From the NCBI GenBank assembly GCA_020284085.1, contig JACEVL010000019.1:1820498-1884497 (forward strand): DNA of 64,000 nt. Direction: 5' to 3'. The position numbers were made by a program, and so were the translations under genes. This document shows positions 11,060-22,214 of this stretch, piece after piece. The notes under the pieces were generated by a model. The model ran no database searches, was not told the DNA's origin, and worked only from the letters and a program-made list of their open reading frames with translations. This DNA is from Aporrectodea caliginosa (Eukaryota; Annelida; Clitellata; Crassiclitellata; Lumbricidae). Position 1 is the stretch's first letter. Every line of letters starts with the position of its first letter.

Positions 11060-12300
11060 TGAAGCTAAATGCTGGAGTTTTCTAGAGTCCCTATTCCTAA
11101 AGCGTTTGATCTTTTTGTGTAAGACTGCACGACAGTTGCTATCAAGTATGACCAAGGAAGGGTTGATATAAATACACGTTTGCAAATAGATTCAGTAAAT
11201 GCATCCATTGAAAATAGGAACGGGGCCATGGGAATTATTTGGAAGAGAATTTGCAACACTGGCAGGATCTTTTACTATCTTTATTGTACCTTACAGTTTC
11301 GCATCTATTCTATTTATGGACTTATAAAGCGCCTGTCAGAGTACAACCTAATCAGAGGCGCATAAAAAAACCAAGTTGCCTTAAAGTAGCAAAAACAGGC
11401 AATAATTATAATTATTGCTGTATATTATGGCAGTACAAGACTAATTCCAAGTGAATGAAATGCTCAAATGGTCCAACTTTTAATTAGCTGTGGTAATTCA
11501 GCATTTAAAGGATCAGTACAAGTCGAGATAGCTGGAAAGGCTGACATTGCATATCTGGAATTACCAGTACTTATCCCACAACCAGTACTAGAAGAAGGAG
11601 AACCTTGCTGCAGCAGTTAGGACTCCCAGATTGTAAAGTGGGCTAGCACAGCCAGCTGCAAAGGCACTTGATTCCTTCAACCTCCACAAGCACTCTGAAT
11701 AGATCAACCGAAAGACATAGAGATTCAAAATGGGTTGGGCCATTCGGTATCTGCGCTGTCTGTCACAACTTTGTAGGTCATGATCGCACTTTGCACAACA
11801 CTTTCACCAATACTAACACAGCAAGGCAACAGAACTGAACTAACTGCCGACAATGCATGCCCTCATCTTTATATATCATTACAGTACGAGGAGTCGACTG
11901 TTCTAGGAATTTAATCTAATCTAATAACTTCTAGCATGGCCTAGGCTACAAGTGACTGTGGTCCCTAGTCCTGCTAATCCAGCAATATCTCCTTCCCATG
12001 GTGATACTCTTGCGTCTTCCTATAAAGCATCTACTCTGAAGGTCTGCAACTTCCTATTTCTCTGCAGTTCTCAGCACAACTGCCATCCTCCTCTCTTATC
12101 AGCTGATGTTTGCATTAACTTCACAGAGTTTCTTTCAACCATCCTTTTGGAATGCTCGTTGGTCCACAGCCCAGGCTCTCCTCAAGAGTACTTTTAATGG
12201 AGCTACACAAATGTCTAATTATATTACTAGTAAATCCAAGTAGCACAGCAGAAGCAGGCATAATTTAAATCGATGCTCCTGAGTTCATCCATGCTTATAT
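11060..12300. other. PKC intron 3, no recognised feature
   Basis: Mostly featureless AT-rich DNA. Near 11320-11365 is GCGCCTGTCAGAGTACAACC-like text resembling a degraded LINE 3' end on the minus strand, and 12060-12215 is a weak plus-strand LINE-like end. Neither could be confirmed. Confidence 0.35.
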
Positions 12301-12303
12301 ATA

Positions 12304-12876
12304 CACGGTGAACGGAAAAAAACCGAACCTCTCCTATTGCTGCAATAATTTATGTAATAATTTGTACATTTTAATGAAACATGGAGAAACTTCAGTTTAT
12401 AGGACATGAATCAGATAACTATCATTTGTTAGTTATAATGTGTGTTCAAAATTCACTCCTTTGGCTTCCACACACGCACAAAGACGAGCTCGCCAACTGA
12501 CTAATTGCTGAATCGATTACAGCTTGATCAAATTCGTCCCATGCCTGTATTATGCGCTGACGCAGTTCTCCGACATCGCGAACCTTTGTCTTGTAAACCT
12601 TTTCTTGCATCACAGACCAGATTTTATAGTCCAACGGATTAAGGTCTGGGCTATTTGGAGGCCAAAGTGCAAGAGGTATGAAATCTGGAGGTTCGTTTGT
12701 GAGAAGTTCAACGGTCTCGCGAGCTCAGTGAGCAGGAGCACCATTTTGTAACGGATTCTTATTACAAGTGACGTCACAGTGACGTCAGTTTCTAACTGGT
12801 ATAGCGCATAATTATAAAAGTCTATTGTGGGGAATAAAATAGATTACATTTTTGGTGTTTTTTCCCGTTCACCGTG
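12304..12876 (-). mobile_element. mariner/Tc1-superfamily transposon, internally deleted
   Basis: A 573-bp element with 20-bp terminal repeats CACGGTGAACGGAAAAAAAC and, at the other end, the same with one mismatch, flanked by TA on both sides. Minus-strand translation gives the transposase C-terminus: WPPNSPDLNPLDYKIWSVMQ, then EKVYKTKVRDVGELRQRIIQ and AWDEFDQAVIDSAISQ. SPDLNPLDY contains the last catalytic Asp of the DDD/DDE triad. The N-terminal DNA-binding half and the first two catalytic Asp residues are deleted, so it can move only in trans. Confidence 0.93.
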
Positions 12877-12909
<33 letters not shown>

Positions 12910-12935
12910 ATATATACGTGAGCATATATAATATA
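12877..12935. repeat. (TA)n microsatellite
   Basis: A TA run directly abutting the mariner right end, probably seeded by its TA target site. A similar short TA run lies at 13385-13410. Confidence 0.9.
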
Positions 12936-13350
12936 TCAATCAATCAATCAATCAATAACACAGTAATGCCAGAGAATGTGAAGTAACAAAATACATTGGC
13001 AACAAAGGGATGCCCAAAAGGGATGGAGATCCCGCTAAGGAGGGTTACACGGATAGCAAATTTGAGACAAAAATGCCAAGTTAGCCAATAAAAAACAAAA
13101 ACCGAACCAGGTACTGACTAAACATAAGGGTTGAATTGTCTAGAAACAAGTGACAACACGATCTTAACAATAAACTTAACTAGAGCCTTAAATAAATGCG
13201 ATCATATGCACTTCCAGTGACAGTATGGCTGTTTAAATTGAGGAAAGACGAAATGCACGTAATCTGTTCTTGAAAAGCTGCAGATTACTAGAGGAACGGA
13301 TTTCTATTGGTAAAGCGTTCCATACTATAGCCGTATGATTTAACAGTAAA
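12936..13350 (-). mobile_element. CR1/L2-like LINE, 3' end with (GATT)n tail
   Basis: Reading the minus strand, AIVWNALPIEIRSSSNLQLF then KNRLRAF is the conserved LINE C-terminus (usual form VWNSLPxxIRxxxSLxxFKxRL). It runs to a 3' end with (ATTG)n at 12936-12955. It is 5'-truncated. Confidence 0.82.
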
Positions 13351-13682
13351 GCGTCAAGTGTTAAAATGAGCATATACATAAGAGCATATATATATATATA
13401 ATATATATGAGGCTATGAGCAAACATATGAATTAACTTACTTACGACATGCTTCTTTGTAACACAGGCAGAACATCACCATATTCAAGAAGAAAATGCAC
13501 ATCATCATTATGCTTAGGAAGAAAGAGAAGGGTGTAGCTAAAGAAGAATACAGTTAGGATTCCAATGGGTATCACAGTCCAGAAAGGAAAGACGACAATA
13601 GAATGACAATTTGACCAGAGACCAACACCAACAAAATCCTATCAAGCTTTGTCACTAAAAGAAGACATTTGAATTTATTTAA

Positions 13683-13892
13683 GCATTCACATGTATAAAA
13701 ATGTGAATGCGCCTGACTATCTCTGTGTTCACATGTGTCAATATGAATGTGTCTGACTGTCTCTGGATTCAAATGTGTCAAAGTGAATGTGTCTGACTAT
13801 CTCTGTGTTCACATGTGTCAATGTGAATGCGCCTGACCATCTCTAGGTTCACATGTGTCAATGTGAATGTGTCTGACTATCTCTGGGTGACA
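13683..13892. repeat. 40-bp minisatellite, about five copies, each with an internal palindrome
   Basis: The unit is TTCACATGTGTCAATGTGAA followed by TGTGTCTGACTATCTCTGKG, with period exactly 40 (unit starts near 13727, 13767, 13807 and 13847). Each copy contains TTCACAT…ATGTGAA, a 7-bp stem, so the array is a string of small hairpins. Confidence 0.92.
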
Positions 13893-14104
13893 GCATATAC
13901 ATGTAGGCAGGAAATGTTCTTTAGTATGAAATTAGTTATCCTAACTGTAAACCCAGGAGCTAGAAGGCCATAAAATAACTCAGAATTTACTTTGCAATTG
14001 TAATCACATCTTTATGTACAGCCTCAAGAGAGAGAGATTCAACAGAGGTGCTCCTCGCCTAAACAGCAAACCAGGATTGAATAGAATCAATCGTATTCAT
14101 GCGC

Positions 14105-14445
14105 TTACAAATTTCATCATCGGTTCCTGATGCCAGCCATTTGGCAGCGATGGGTACGAATAAATTACTTCCATTTTCCTCGGTCATTTGTCAAGTCCAT
14201 TGCTCCCCTTAGTGTCCGTTCAAGTGATGTTATGTCCTCATTTATAATGTCTATCCAGCATCATCTTGGTCTGCCTTCGTTTCTTTTTCCTTAGAAATGC
14301 TGTCAACTGGCATTCCCTCTACATGTCCAAACCATCAGAGTCTTCTTTGAACGACTTTGTCTAGCAGAGTTGTTTGGATACCTAATGCTTGTCTAATGTC
14401 ATCGTTTCTTATTTTCTGCAGTCTTGAAATCCCTGCGATATCCCA
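14105..14445 (-). mobile_element. RTE-like (endonuclease-RT) LINE, 3' end
   Basis: Minus-strand translation shows GISRLQKIRNDDIRQALGIQ and TTLLDKVVQR, then WFGHVE-like text, colinear with 28810-29150. The match extends through the 3' end around GGTACCCATC/GCTGCCAAATGGCTG. It belongs to the same family as the plus-strand copy at 27720. Confidence 0.8.
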
Positions 14446-14449
14446 TAGC

Positions 14450-14790
14450 CAACTCATTTCTGCTGTACAGGAATACATTTCTGCTTAAAGAATAGAGGTA
14501 AAGAAAGACAAATGAACTCATTTCGCAGGTTCCCAGGCAATTTATTCCAGAGAGTCGGACTGGCCACAGTAAAGCTTCTATGTTGCAGGGTGGAAGTTTC
14601 GGCCGAGGGAACAACCAGGTCACGCTGTGCAGCAAAGCGAAGAAATCTATCGCTAGGAATCGATGAGACCGAGACATACAACATCCTGAGACAGAGATGG
14701 AGCACAATCCACAAGGCAAGAATGCATACACATTAAGATCTTAAGTTCAATGTGTTTGTGCATCGGCAGCCACTGCAATTCCTCCCGCAT
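14450..14790 (-). mobile_element. CR1/L2-like LINE C-terminus
   Basis: Minus-strand frame 14454-14714 contains DRFLRFAAQRDLVVPSAETS and RSFTVASPTLWNKLPGNLRN, the LINE C-terminal block (usual RSFxVAAPxLWNSLP). It is joined at about 14450 to the RTE-like fragment, so one inserted next to or within the other. Confidence 0.82.
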
Positions 14791-15529
14791 GAAGCTAGAA
14801 ATATGCCCAAAACGAGCTATACCTCTACTCAAACTGCATTAGCGGTACTAGAAATATGATCACAGGGAAGTGATTCATTATAATCTGAAGAATGCTGGCC
14901 AGTACTATTCTCTGTTTTAATTTTAAGTGCAGCAGCTCTTCGGAGCAGCTAGCAAGGATAAATATTGGTAATAAATTGATAATAAATATTGTTTATTGAT
15001 AATAAATATTGTTTAGCCCTTAAAGAAACCTACTGTATAACACTGCCAAACATCTACTACAACAACATAAGCCACTTTAAACAGTCTCTTAAAAGGTGTT
15101 ATATACATGTTAAATTGCATTTAATGAAATCGTAGGTACTCTGGAATCTCATTGTAATGCTACCCTTCGAGACATTATATTCTAAGGCTGAATTCAAGTT
15201 GGAATTCACATATGAATCTGTATCAGAATCCGCGTAGTAAGGAGGCTCCAGTGCAAATTCTGACAGTGTAATGTAAATATCTGGACATTCATATAACAAT
15301 TTCTAAGAATAGTGATGCCAGACTTCGTTAAATTTTAAAAAAAAAGTTCTCTTCAAGTAGCTGGAATTTTTTAAACTGCAATGACATGCTTTCCTACACA
15401 AGCACCACACAACGAGTGGAGTCCAACCAACCCATGGTTGACATAAGTTTCTAGTGAAGTTTATCAACAACAGTCAATTCAAGAGGTTCGGTGGTCTCTC
15501 TTGCTGAAGCCATAACAAAGATTCCCAAA

Positions 15530-15960
15530 TATCAGCATATTATACCCATATTGCATTCAATGCACTGGCTGCCCATTGAGTAAAGAATCCATTTCAAAAT
15601 CTGCCTCACAGTTCACAAAGTACTATACTTTAACCAAGCAACGTATCTCTATTCCATGCTCACCCCATACAAATAGATATTGCACTTGATCAATGGGCAC
15701 TGTGGCTCTTGCTGTGCCATGCACATGAACAGTGTTGGACTCTAGAGCACTTTTGTTTGCTGGTTCAAAGCTCTGGAATTTGTAACCCAATTCAGTTTGC
15801 TGTGTTAATTTTTTTTAAGTCATTCAGGTCCAAACTTCTGAATCAAGATTCATCTCTTTCAACTTGTATACCCTCCATAGTCGGCCTCTGGTTTCCCTAA
15901 TCTATCAGATTTCAACCTGACTTTTTCAAAGGATCGTGATTTTTTATTGCAATTTTACTC
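15530..15960 (+). mobile_element. CR1/L2-like LINE fragment, degraded
   Basis: The plus strand reads HWLPIE*RIHFKICLTVHKV, the LINE motif HWLPIxxRIxFKI, followed by a corrupted C-terminal region. The ends are indistinct. Similar C-terminal text recurs at 30640-30960. Confidence 0.65.
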
Positions 15961-16251
15961 TAAGCGACCATTGACTAATGTCTTGGACATCATGATAACG
16001 GTGCTATAGAAGTCGGTGCTACAAAAGTCGGTGCTATAGAAGTCGGACTATAGAAGACAGCGTATTCAATTAGAATTCTATATTGAATAAATGCTGAATG
16101 TATATGACTTAATTTAACTAAACATGTGGCAGAACTTAAGTCAACCACAATAGCAGGTAAATAATAATGACATATTTTGAAGATAATTAATTAATTAATT
16201 AAATGGTTCAACACAAAGACTTAAAGGATTGGGTAAAAGAGCATGACTTAC
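15961..16251. repeat. Short tandem repeat in PKC intron 3
   Basis: About three units of GGTGCTATAGAAGTC (15-20 bp) near 16000-16055. The remainder is plain AT-rich intron up to exon 3. Confidence 0.6.
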
Positions 16252-16334
16252 ATCTGAGTCAGGACCTTTGTCAGCCCCAGGACACTGGAAAGTGACAAAC
16301 TCATGGCATCGTTTATGAACCACGAAGCTACAAA
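16252..16334 (-). CDS. PRKCB/PRKCA-like: Conventional protein kinase C, coding exon 3 (end of C1A and linker)
   Basis: An 83-bp exon bounded by acceptor TTTCTTTGCAG and donor GTAAGT. Two bases complete Val, then 27 codons read [19 protein letters not shown] followed by ADKGPDSD. This supplies the last Cys and His ligands of the C1A zinc finger ([11 protein letters not shown]) and the linker to C1B. The mammalian equivalent exon is also 83 bp and nearly identical ([20 protein letters not shown]). Phase is 0 at the 3' end, compatible with exon 4. The surrounding ~6 kb shows no other coding similarity. C1 domains bind diacylglycerol or phorbol esters and tether PKC to membranes. Confidence 0.95.
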
Positions 16335-18105
16335 CTGCAAAGAAACCATTTCACTATCAGACAGTCCTGAATAATTGCCTACAAAGATAAAATATGTTCA
16401 AAATGTGGATAACAAAATAATGTGTGCTAAGATAATCAAGATAATGTCAGGTTTTTTAAAATGAGATTCAGTTTATACAGCACGGAACACAGAGCAGCCC
16501 GTCCTGAATACCAGAATAAACTTTCACAATGATGTACCTGCTGATATTGTTTCTCTCAGCGCACTCCAATCTGCTATTTTCATCAAAGACCACTACGAGT
16601 TGACAAATGCTACAGGAGGCCATTGCCATGTATGCTTATGAATAGGGCATCAAGGAGCCGTGCACTGGTTGACTATTGCATGTGACCTAGTGGGATAGAA
16701 TGTACTCTACTTCGGTAGATACTCTACTTCGGTAGACAGTTTACCAAAGTAAGTCGATGTTTACCTCTCAGGATAAGCGGTGGTGCTTCAGCTTTCCTCA
16801 ACAGACGGAGGATTAAGGCAGCAGACAACTTTAGTTTTCTCTTGATTGACCGAGATGATGGTCCCTGGTTGTAGGACTGCATAGACAATTCACTGGAGTT
16901 TGCTATGACTGCGAATATTCACTGCTTTGGAGGCTTTAAATTGCCTTTGGTTAATTTGGTTATTAACTCTTAATGCGACACAGTCTAGTCTCTTGCTGAA
17001 TTAGTATCAGACATAACAAATCACCACAACTGGCAAACCTGTCAGGAGTGCATTGAGTTAAATAAGAGGATTGTTGTGCTCATTTGTTGAATTCGGTTCT
17101 ATGAACTGGCATTCTGTTGACTTAAAGGATTTAGTTTCTTTCTTAAAGCAGAGTGTCTTTGAAGGAAAAAGTTTCTGAACTGGGTAACCCAAAAACAAAT
17201 GGAAGAAACACGGTAAAAAAATCATTGAAGAAAAACAGACTGCTGGTGAGATGGAAGAATAGCGCTCTGCACTAACTGATATGAAGTTGAATGTAACTAA
17301 CAACAGGAATTTCATCACTACGCAAAACAATGTACACAAAGCTAAATGATTAGCCAGTGTCAGGAGCTATGCACACACAAGTGGAGCCCAACCATCAGAT
17401 TCTATGGTTGACACAGGCTTCCACTCGCATCAACTCAACAATTGACAACATCATGTTCAGAGTCTTTGGATCAAGCTGCGTCGATAGTGTTGAGCGGTGA
17501 CAGGTGGTAGCATCCGCAGCACATGATAACGACACCGCTCAGCAGAACCCTCATTGGAGGAAGATGATGCAAGTCTGGCTATCCCTCAAACTGCTGCATC
17601 ATGCTCATAGAACATGTATTCATTGTTTGATGGTTGGTAGATCAAAGCACCACCTGTGACCAATGGTTGAGGTCACTTCAAAACCCCTTTCATTCCTCCT
17701 GCCAAGACGACAATTACCTGGCTGCAGATGGCGTACGAGGTCAGTCACATAGGCCAAGATGAATAGTGAAGAAAATACGGTCAAAATGTACAGAATCCAT
17801 GCAGAAATAAACAAGTCCAATAAGCAATCTTGGCAACAGTAAATTCCAACATGTTAGAAATTACTGAGGGCATATAGGAAAAATAATCCACTTAAATAAC
17901 ATAGTATGCAAATAGCAATCAACATGACTGTTGGTATGTGCAGAATCTCCAAGGCTGTGGAGTTAAGTCCATACAAGCCCAACACTCAGTCCACAGATCA
18001 CCTGCCAGCAGATAGGGTGTGTTGGATGGGATGATAGAAACCTGTCCTAGCAAATCAAAAGTGACAAAGTCATAGGATGTCCAGAAGCAAGCACTCACGA
18101 GGACT
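16335..18105. other. PKC intron 2, no recognised gene
   Basis: A 16-bp direct duplication ACTCTACTTCGGTAGA occurs near 16700-16735. GTGGAGYCCAACCAWC…ATGGTTGACA is shared between 17382-17420 and 15417-15450, a short dispersed repeat. Nothing else is supported. Confidence 0.45.
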
Positions 18106-18107
18106 GA

Positions 18108-18242
18108 AGATTCTGCCCTATGCAGAGACAAAGATGAACTGGACAGCTGTCTATTAAGGCTCAAGAGATATGCTCAGTTCCAGAACTGGAAAAGAGAAGA
18201 TGGGGTGGTTTATTTTTCCACTGTGTTGAAAGGCAAGGCCAT
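18108..18242 (+). mobile_element. LTR-retrotransposon gag-like fragment
   Basis: An open stretch reads DKDELDSCLLRLKRYAQFQN then WKREDGVVYFSTVLKGKAIQ. The pattern (L)xRFExxAxxxxWxxxxWxxxLxxLLxGKA is the core of Ty3/gypsy-type gag and the related retrotransposon gag domain. The expected Trp after the acidic ED is Gly here. It is only about 45 codons with no LTRs, protease or pol nearby, so an isolated relic. Confidence 0.5.
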
Positions 18243-18254
18243 TCAGTTCTGTCT

Positions 18255-18780
18255 CCGATACCCACTGCGTACTACAGAAGCTGGCTGACTTCAAATCGTC
18301 TGAAGCTTAACACAGACAAGAGCCAGTTTATGTCTTCTGGTACACGAAAACAGCTTCATAAACTTCAATTTCACGAGACCGAACTCAATGGTCTCGAAAC
18401 TCTTGATCATAAAATAGTCATCTGGATGAAGAACATCTTGGAGTTGTGCTGCATCATGAACTGATACTCATAATGTAAAACTAATTTCTGCCAATGTGCT
18501 CATCCAAACCTTCATCATAAGTCGTCTTGGCTACTGGCATGTTCAGCATTGCGATGTCTAGCAGTGAAAAAACCTGGTGCGAGACAAGACTTTCACAGAT
18601 GCGACGTGAACCTCTGCGATCACTGACATGCTTAATTATACTGTCTGATAAAATGTCAGATCACATTGGTAGTCAAATAGAGTACAACTAATGAGATCTA
18701 ATAATACTGAATGTAACACATTGCGTCTGTGTGAGCTTGCATTTATGAGTAAATCAATATTGATTGATTGATTGGTTGAT
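18255..18780 (+). mobile_element. CR1/L2-like LINE fragment
   Basis: Translation reads SWLTSNRLKLNTDKSQFMSS followed by GTRKQLHKLQF, the block after the RT catalytic site (usual WMxSNRLKLNxDKTEFxxxG). It then degrades and ends near 18750-18778 in GAGTAAATCAATATTGATTG, a typical repeat tail. Frameshifted. Confidence 0.75.
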
Positions 18781-18784
18781 CAGT

Positions 18785-19480
18785 TTGAAAGCAAGAGAAC
18801 ACCTGATTAACAGCAATGTTCTACAGCATCTGGGCTTCACCAATGGAAAGACCAGGTCAAATTCTATAAATTTCATTATCGCAATTTGTCTTGAACTCTT
18901 GATCTCAATACCTGGAAGGTTCTGCATTGATATGGAATCTCACTTGCCACAACATCCACATCTGATACACAGTGTTTACAAAATACCTGGCCATCAGACC
19001 CATATGGCTTGGAAAATGATAAGGCATCCATTGCTGATAGTTATGTCCAAGTTAACCTGATGCAGTGCAATGACTGTCATAAACAACTCTCCATCATACT
19101 GGATTCAGTCTTAGCTACATAAAAATTCAACTGTGCCAAATGATGCAACAGAAATCTTTTCTATTTACTGTTCTAACAATTTCTTATGGTTTCTCAGTTG
19201 AAAACAGAAAAGAACCCATGATTTAAAGCCTTTGTATGTTAAATAACAAAAAAAGATGTACAGTATAATATTGTATTATTCAGAATTTTGATATGAATAG
19301 AGCCAATAGAAGTGCAAAGGTTTGCATAAAAAAGCATTATAAATCACTCTGCACCATAAAAGTATACGCCACAAATCAGGCTGGAAGTTATATTCAATCC
19401 TAGAATAAAATCGTAATAGCACAGTAATTTACAAAAAAGAACATTATTTCAAAATTAAGTGACAGACGACACTTTACTCA
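18785..19480. other. PKC intron 2, no recognised feature
   Basis: AT-rich intron between a LINE tail and PKC exon 2. Nothing supported. Confidence 0.4.
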
Positions 19481-19481
19481 C

Positions 19482-19513
19482 CATTGCACTGGAATCCTTG
19501 TTTCCCAAAACCC
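19482..19513 (-). CDS. PRKCB/PRKCA-like: Conventional protein kinase C, coding exon 2 (32-bp microexon in C1A)
   Basis: A 32-bp exon completing the middle of the C1A zinc finger. Acceptor TTTGCAG precedes 19513 and donor GTGAGT follows 19482. The first base finishes the Trp codon begun in exon 1, ten codons read GFGKQGFQCN, and the last base G joins TT of exon 3 to make Val. The same exon in mammalian PRKCA/PRKCB is also 32 bp and reads GFGKQGFQCQ, so size, phase and sequence all agree. The one difference is Asn for Gln after the zinc-binding Cys. The exon is too short for ORF callers. It sits 22.5 kb downstream of exon 1 in transcript direction and is the only match seen for this segment. 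Confidence 0.95.
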
Positions 19514-19934
19514 CTGCAAACATTACCAGAAAAACACAGAATGTTAGTAATTTACTAATTTAAAACTGTTGCATTCACTTTGTTTATTTTCAGCATTTAA
19601 TTTAATTTAATCAAGTATGAACCCAATGTTCCTATACATTTTATCAGTGTTTTAGTTGTTTGAAAAGAGCCGGGTGGGGTGAATATTCACAGTGAAGAAA
19701 ATACAAAAGTGTGACTCTCACACGGGTATGAATGTTCATATATTTTGTTAATATGCTGAAAGTGAAACAAAACCAGTGTTGAGATATTTTAAACTTTGTT
19801 CATTTGATTATTAATTAGAGCTAAGCAAACATGAATATAATGATGACATGTTATTTGATAACACAGGTGCATGCAAACAAATTGAAAATAAATTAAACAA
19901 AGCTGAAAAGTAAAAATCAAATACACAGCTACAA

Positions 19935-20222
19935 CGCCTAAGAAGAGAAGAAGAGCAGTCCCTTATGAGGCAGCCATGGGTATGAAGTGTTAGCGACTTC
20001 ATTTCCTTAACCTTGGCAAATGAGGGCGGGTGGCCAGTCCTCTCCCTCGCCATCTCATCTTCCCACTGACAGTGTACGGTCTGCGTACTCATTATAGCTG
20101 AGTTGGCTAGGGGGCATAGGTGGAACAGAAATCTTGAAACAAATTTCTACCCTGGCGAGGATTTGAACCTCTAACCTCTCGTTCGACAGTCCAGCACACT
20201 AACCACTACAGTGACTACACTA
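19935..20222 (-). mobile_element. tRNA-derived SINE, full head plus body
   Basis: On the minus strand the head reads TAGTGGTTAGTGTGCTGGAC (A-box region) and AGAGGTTCAAATCCTCGCC, where GGTTCAAATCC (20159-20169 on plus) is a near-consensus Pol III B box. The body continues through GGGCGGGTGGCCAGTCCTCT-complement text to CCCTTATGAGGC. Related bodies lie at 24408, 32225, 40445 and 53855. Confidence 0.82.
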
Positions 20223-20743
20223 TAGACCACCCCCCCCCAAAAAAACAGTTTCACCTGATTTCAACAGTTCTTTTTCTTTGTGGTCCAACAGTTTTATCCA
20301 ACTTTTCAAGGTTTAAGTCAAGAAATAGTACAGTTTTATTTATTCTATGCTGGAAGTAGATTGCCAATCATCACAGATTATTCCCTGAACTGACCAAAAG
20401 CCTTAACTCTTCTAAGTGCATTACAACTTCGTTGACTACTGTAAATTCTCAATTGCAGTAAGCTTCAAACAAGTAAACTAGAGTCCATCATTTTTGCCAA
20501 GTGCTACAATATCACAGTTTATGGCTGCCTCAGGGCAGAATTTTCTAGCACAAAAGCAGTTGCTTCAGTTATTTATTTTAAAATTTTGGACAATGATGCA
20601 GAGCACACGCTACTCTAACCAATACTATCTTCAAAGAGCATTTTGGCCAAGCTGACTGATTTAAAGAAATTCAAAGTCTCTATTAAATCAGTGAATGGAA
20701 GGCATTGGAAGCCGGTACTGCAAATCATCATAAAACGATTGGA

Positions 20744-22210
20744 AATTGTGACCCTGCATGGGATTACCCGGCCAAAGTCGCGTATACTGAAACCTCGCAA
20801 ATCGAGCGGAAAGGTCATGAATGCGTAAATCGGTCAAAAAAGTTTTTTTGGATAATATTAATTATTACTATTTCAACTATCAAATCCCAGAGTTACAGGT
20901 CAAACAAAATAATACAAATATTTTAATTTTAATTTTTTTGTACATCAGTTGTATTATTTATTTCCTTGATTCGGACGAGTCAAGCGTGCGTTTGTTTTAA
21001 TTTCGCCGAAAATCTTCTTGTAATGGCAGCCTCATTAATTATTCATGTTCTGGACTACTTTTTTCTGCTGAAGCCGTCTGTGACAACGGCAAGTGCGTAC
21101 GAATACAGCCTAATTAGCTATGAATATTTATTATGAGACGGTCATTATAATTCGCGACTTTAGCCGGGTCTCTGTTTTGGCTAATTCTGGTCATTAAGCG
21201 TTGCCTTTATGGCTGCAGATTTAATTTTACAGCATACTGTATTGTTTTTTAAATGCATAAGTACTCTAAATAAACGGTTTAAATGATTTAGCAATTTACA
21301 ATAAATAAATTTATGAAAGCGCTATCGAAAATTGATCCCAACACCCAATAGCGCCATCTGACGAAATTATTACTATAACAATGGCGGAAACTGAAGTCAT
21401 CGCATGCCTAATTGAACTCACAGCGTTTAATTTGAATAGAACTCGTCTAGAGGATCATTTCCGATATATTATTAATGATTACTTCTGCAATAGTGATGTT
21501 GAAAATAACGATTAGAGTGACTTTAGTGACGAATCTGATGCCGAGAATAACGATGTCTCGGTATAAACACCTCCGTTCCGTTCGCATCTAGCGCTGCTGT
21601 AGGCATAGCCGCATAGGCCAAATTAATTTTAACGACACTATTAGCATCTATTTAAATCTATGCCACTGCTTCAATTTAATTTTCCAAGAAACGCCGTTGA
21701 CACCATTGGAAAGGGCAGAAATTTTTATATCTAGAACACGCTACTAAATTACGTTGCAAAATCTGTTCACTTTTGCATAATTTATATAATGAAGTCAATT
21801 TTTAACGCGATTTCTCTGTAGGGATAATTAAATTTTACGACAATACGGCATCTCTTTAAAGCTGTCCCATTGCTTCAATTTAATTTTCCAAGAAACACCG
21901 TTGACACCATTGGAAAGGGCAGAAGTTTTTATATCTAGAACACTTTACTAAATTACGTTGAAAAATCTGTTCACTTTTACATCGTTCATCCAATGACGGC
22001 AATTTTTGAATCGCGATTTCTCGTTAAAACGAGTTCTCAAAACGCTAGGACTTAAATTCTTTAAAAATTAATAACTTTTTCATTTCTACAGATACAAATA
22101 TACTGTTTTCACCACATTACTCAGCAGTAACTGTAGTATTTAAAACAAAATTAAACTGATTTTTCAAAATTTCCGACTTTGGGAGGGTTTTTCCATGCAC
22201 GGTCACAATT
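20744..22210 (+). mobile_element. DNA transposon with ~45-bp TIRs and remnant of an acidic N-terminal ORF
   Basis: Inverted ends AATTGTGACCCTGCATGGGA and, from the right, AATTGTGACCGTGCATGGAA stay similar for about 45 bp (…CCAAAGTCG…TTGAAA). Inside, 21381 starts MAETEVIACLIELTAFNLNR and continues to SDVENND*SDFSDESDAENN, an acidic Ser/Asp stretch broken by stops that recalls piggyBac-type transposase N-termini. A ~200-bp segment is duplicated at 21630-22030. No clear target duplication was found, so the superfamily is unassigned. Confidence 0.6.
21630..22035. repeat. 203-bp tandem duplication inside the 20744-22210 element
   Basis: CAATTTAATTTTCCAAGAAA starts at 21672 and again at 21875. The following ~170 bp (CCGTTGACACCATTGGAAAG, TTTTTATATCTAGAACAC) is repeated with few differences. 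Confidence 0.88.
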
Positions 22211-22214
22211 GGTT

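Noticed and set aside
20092..20222. Possible tRNA gene on the minus strand
   Set aside because: A- and B-box-like motifs are present but the cloverleaf is not maintained and a SINE body follows, so it is a SINE head.
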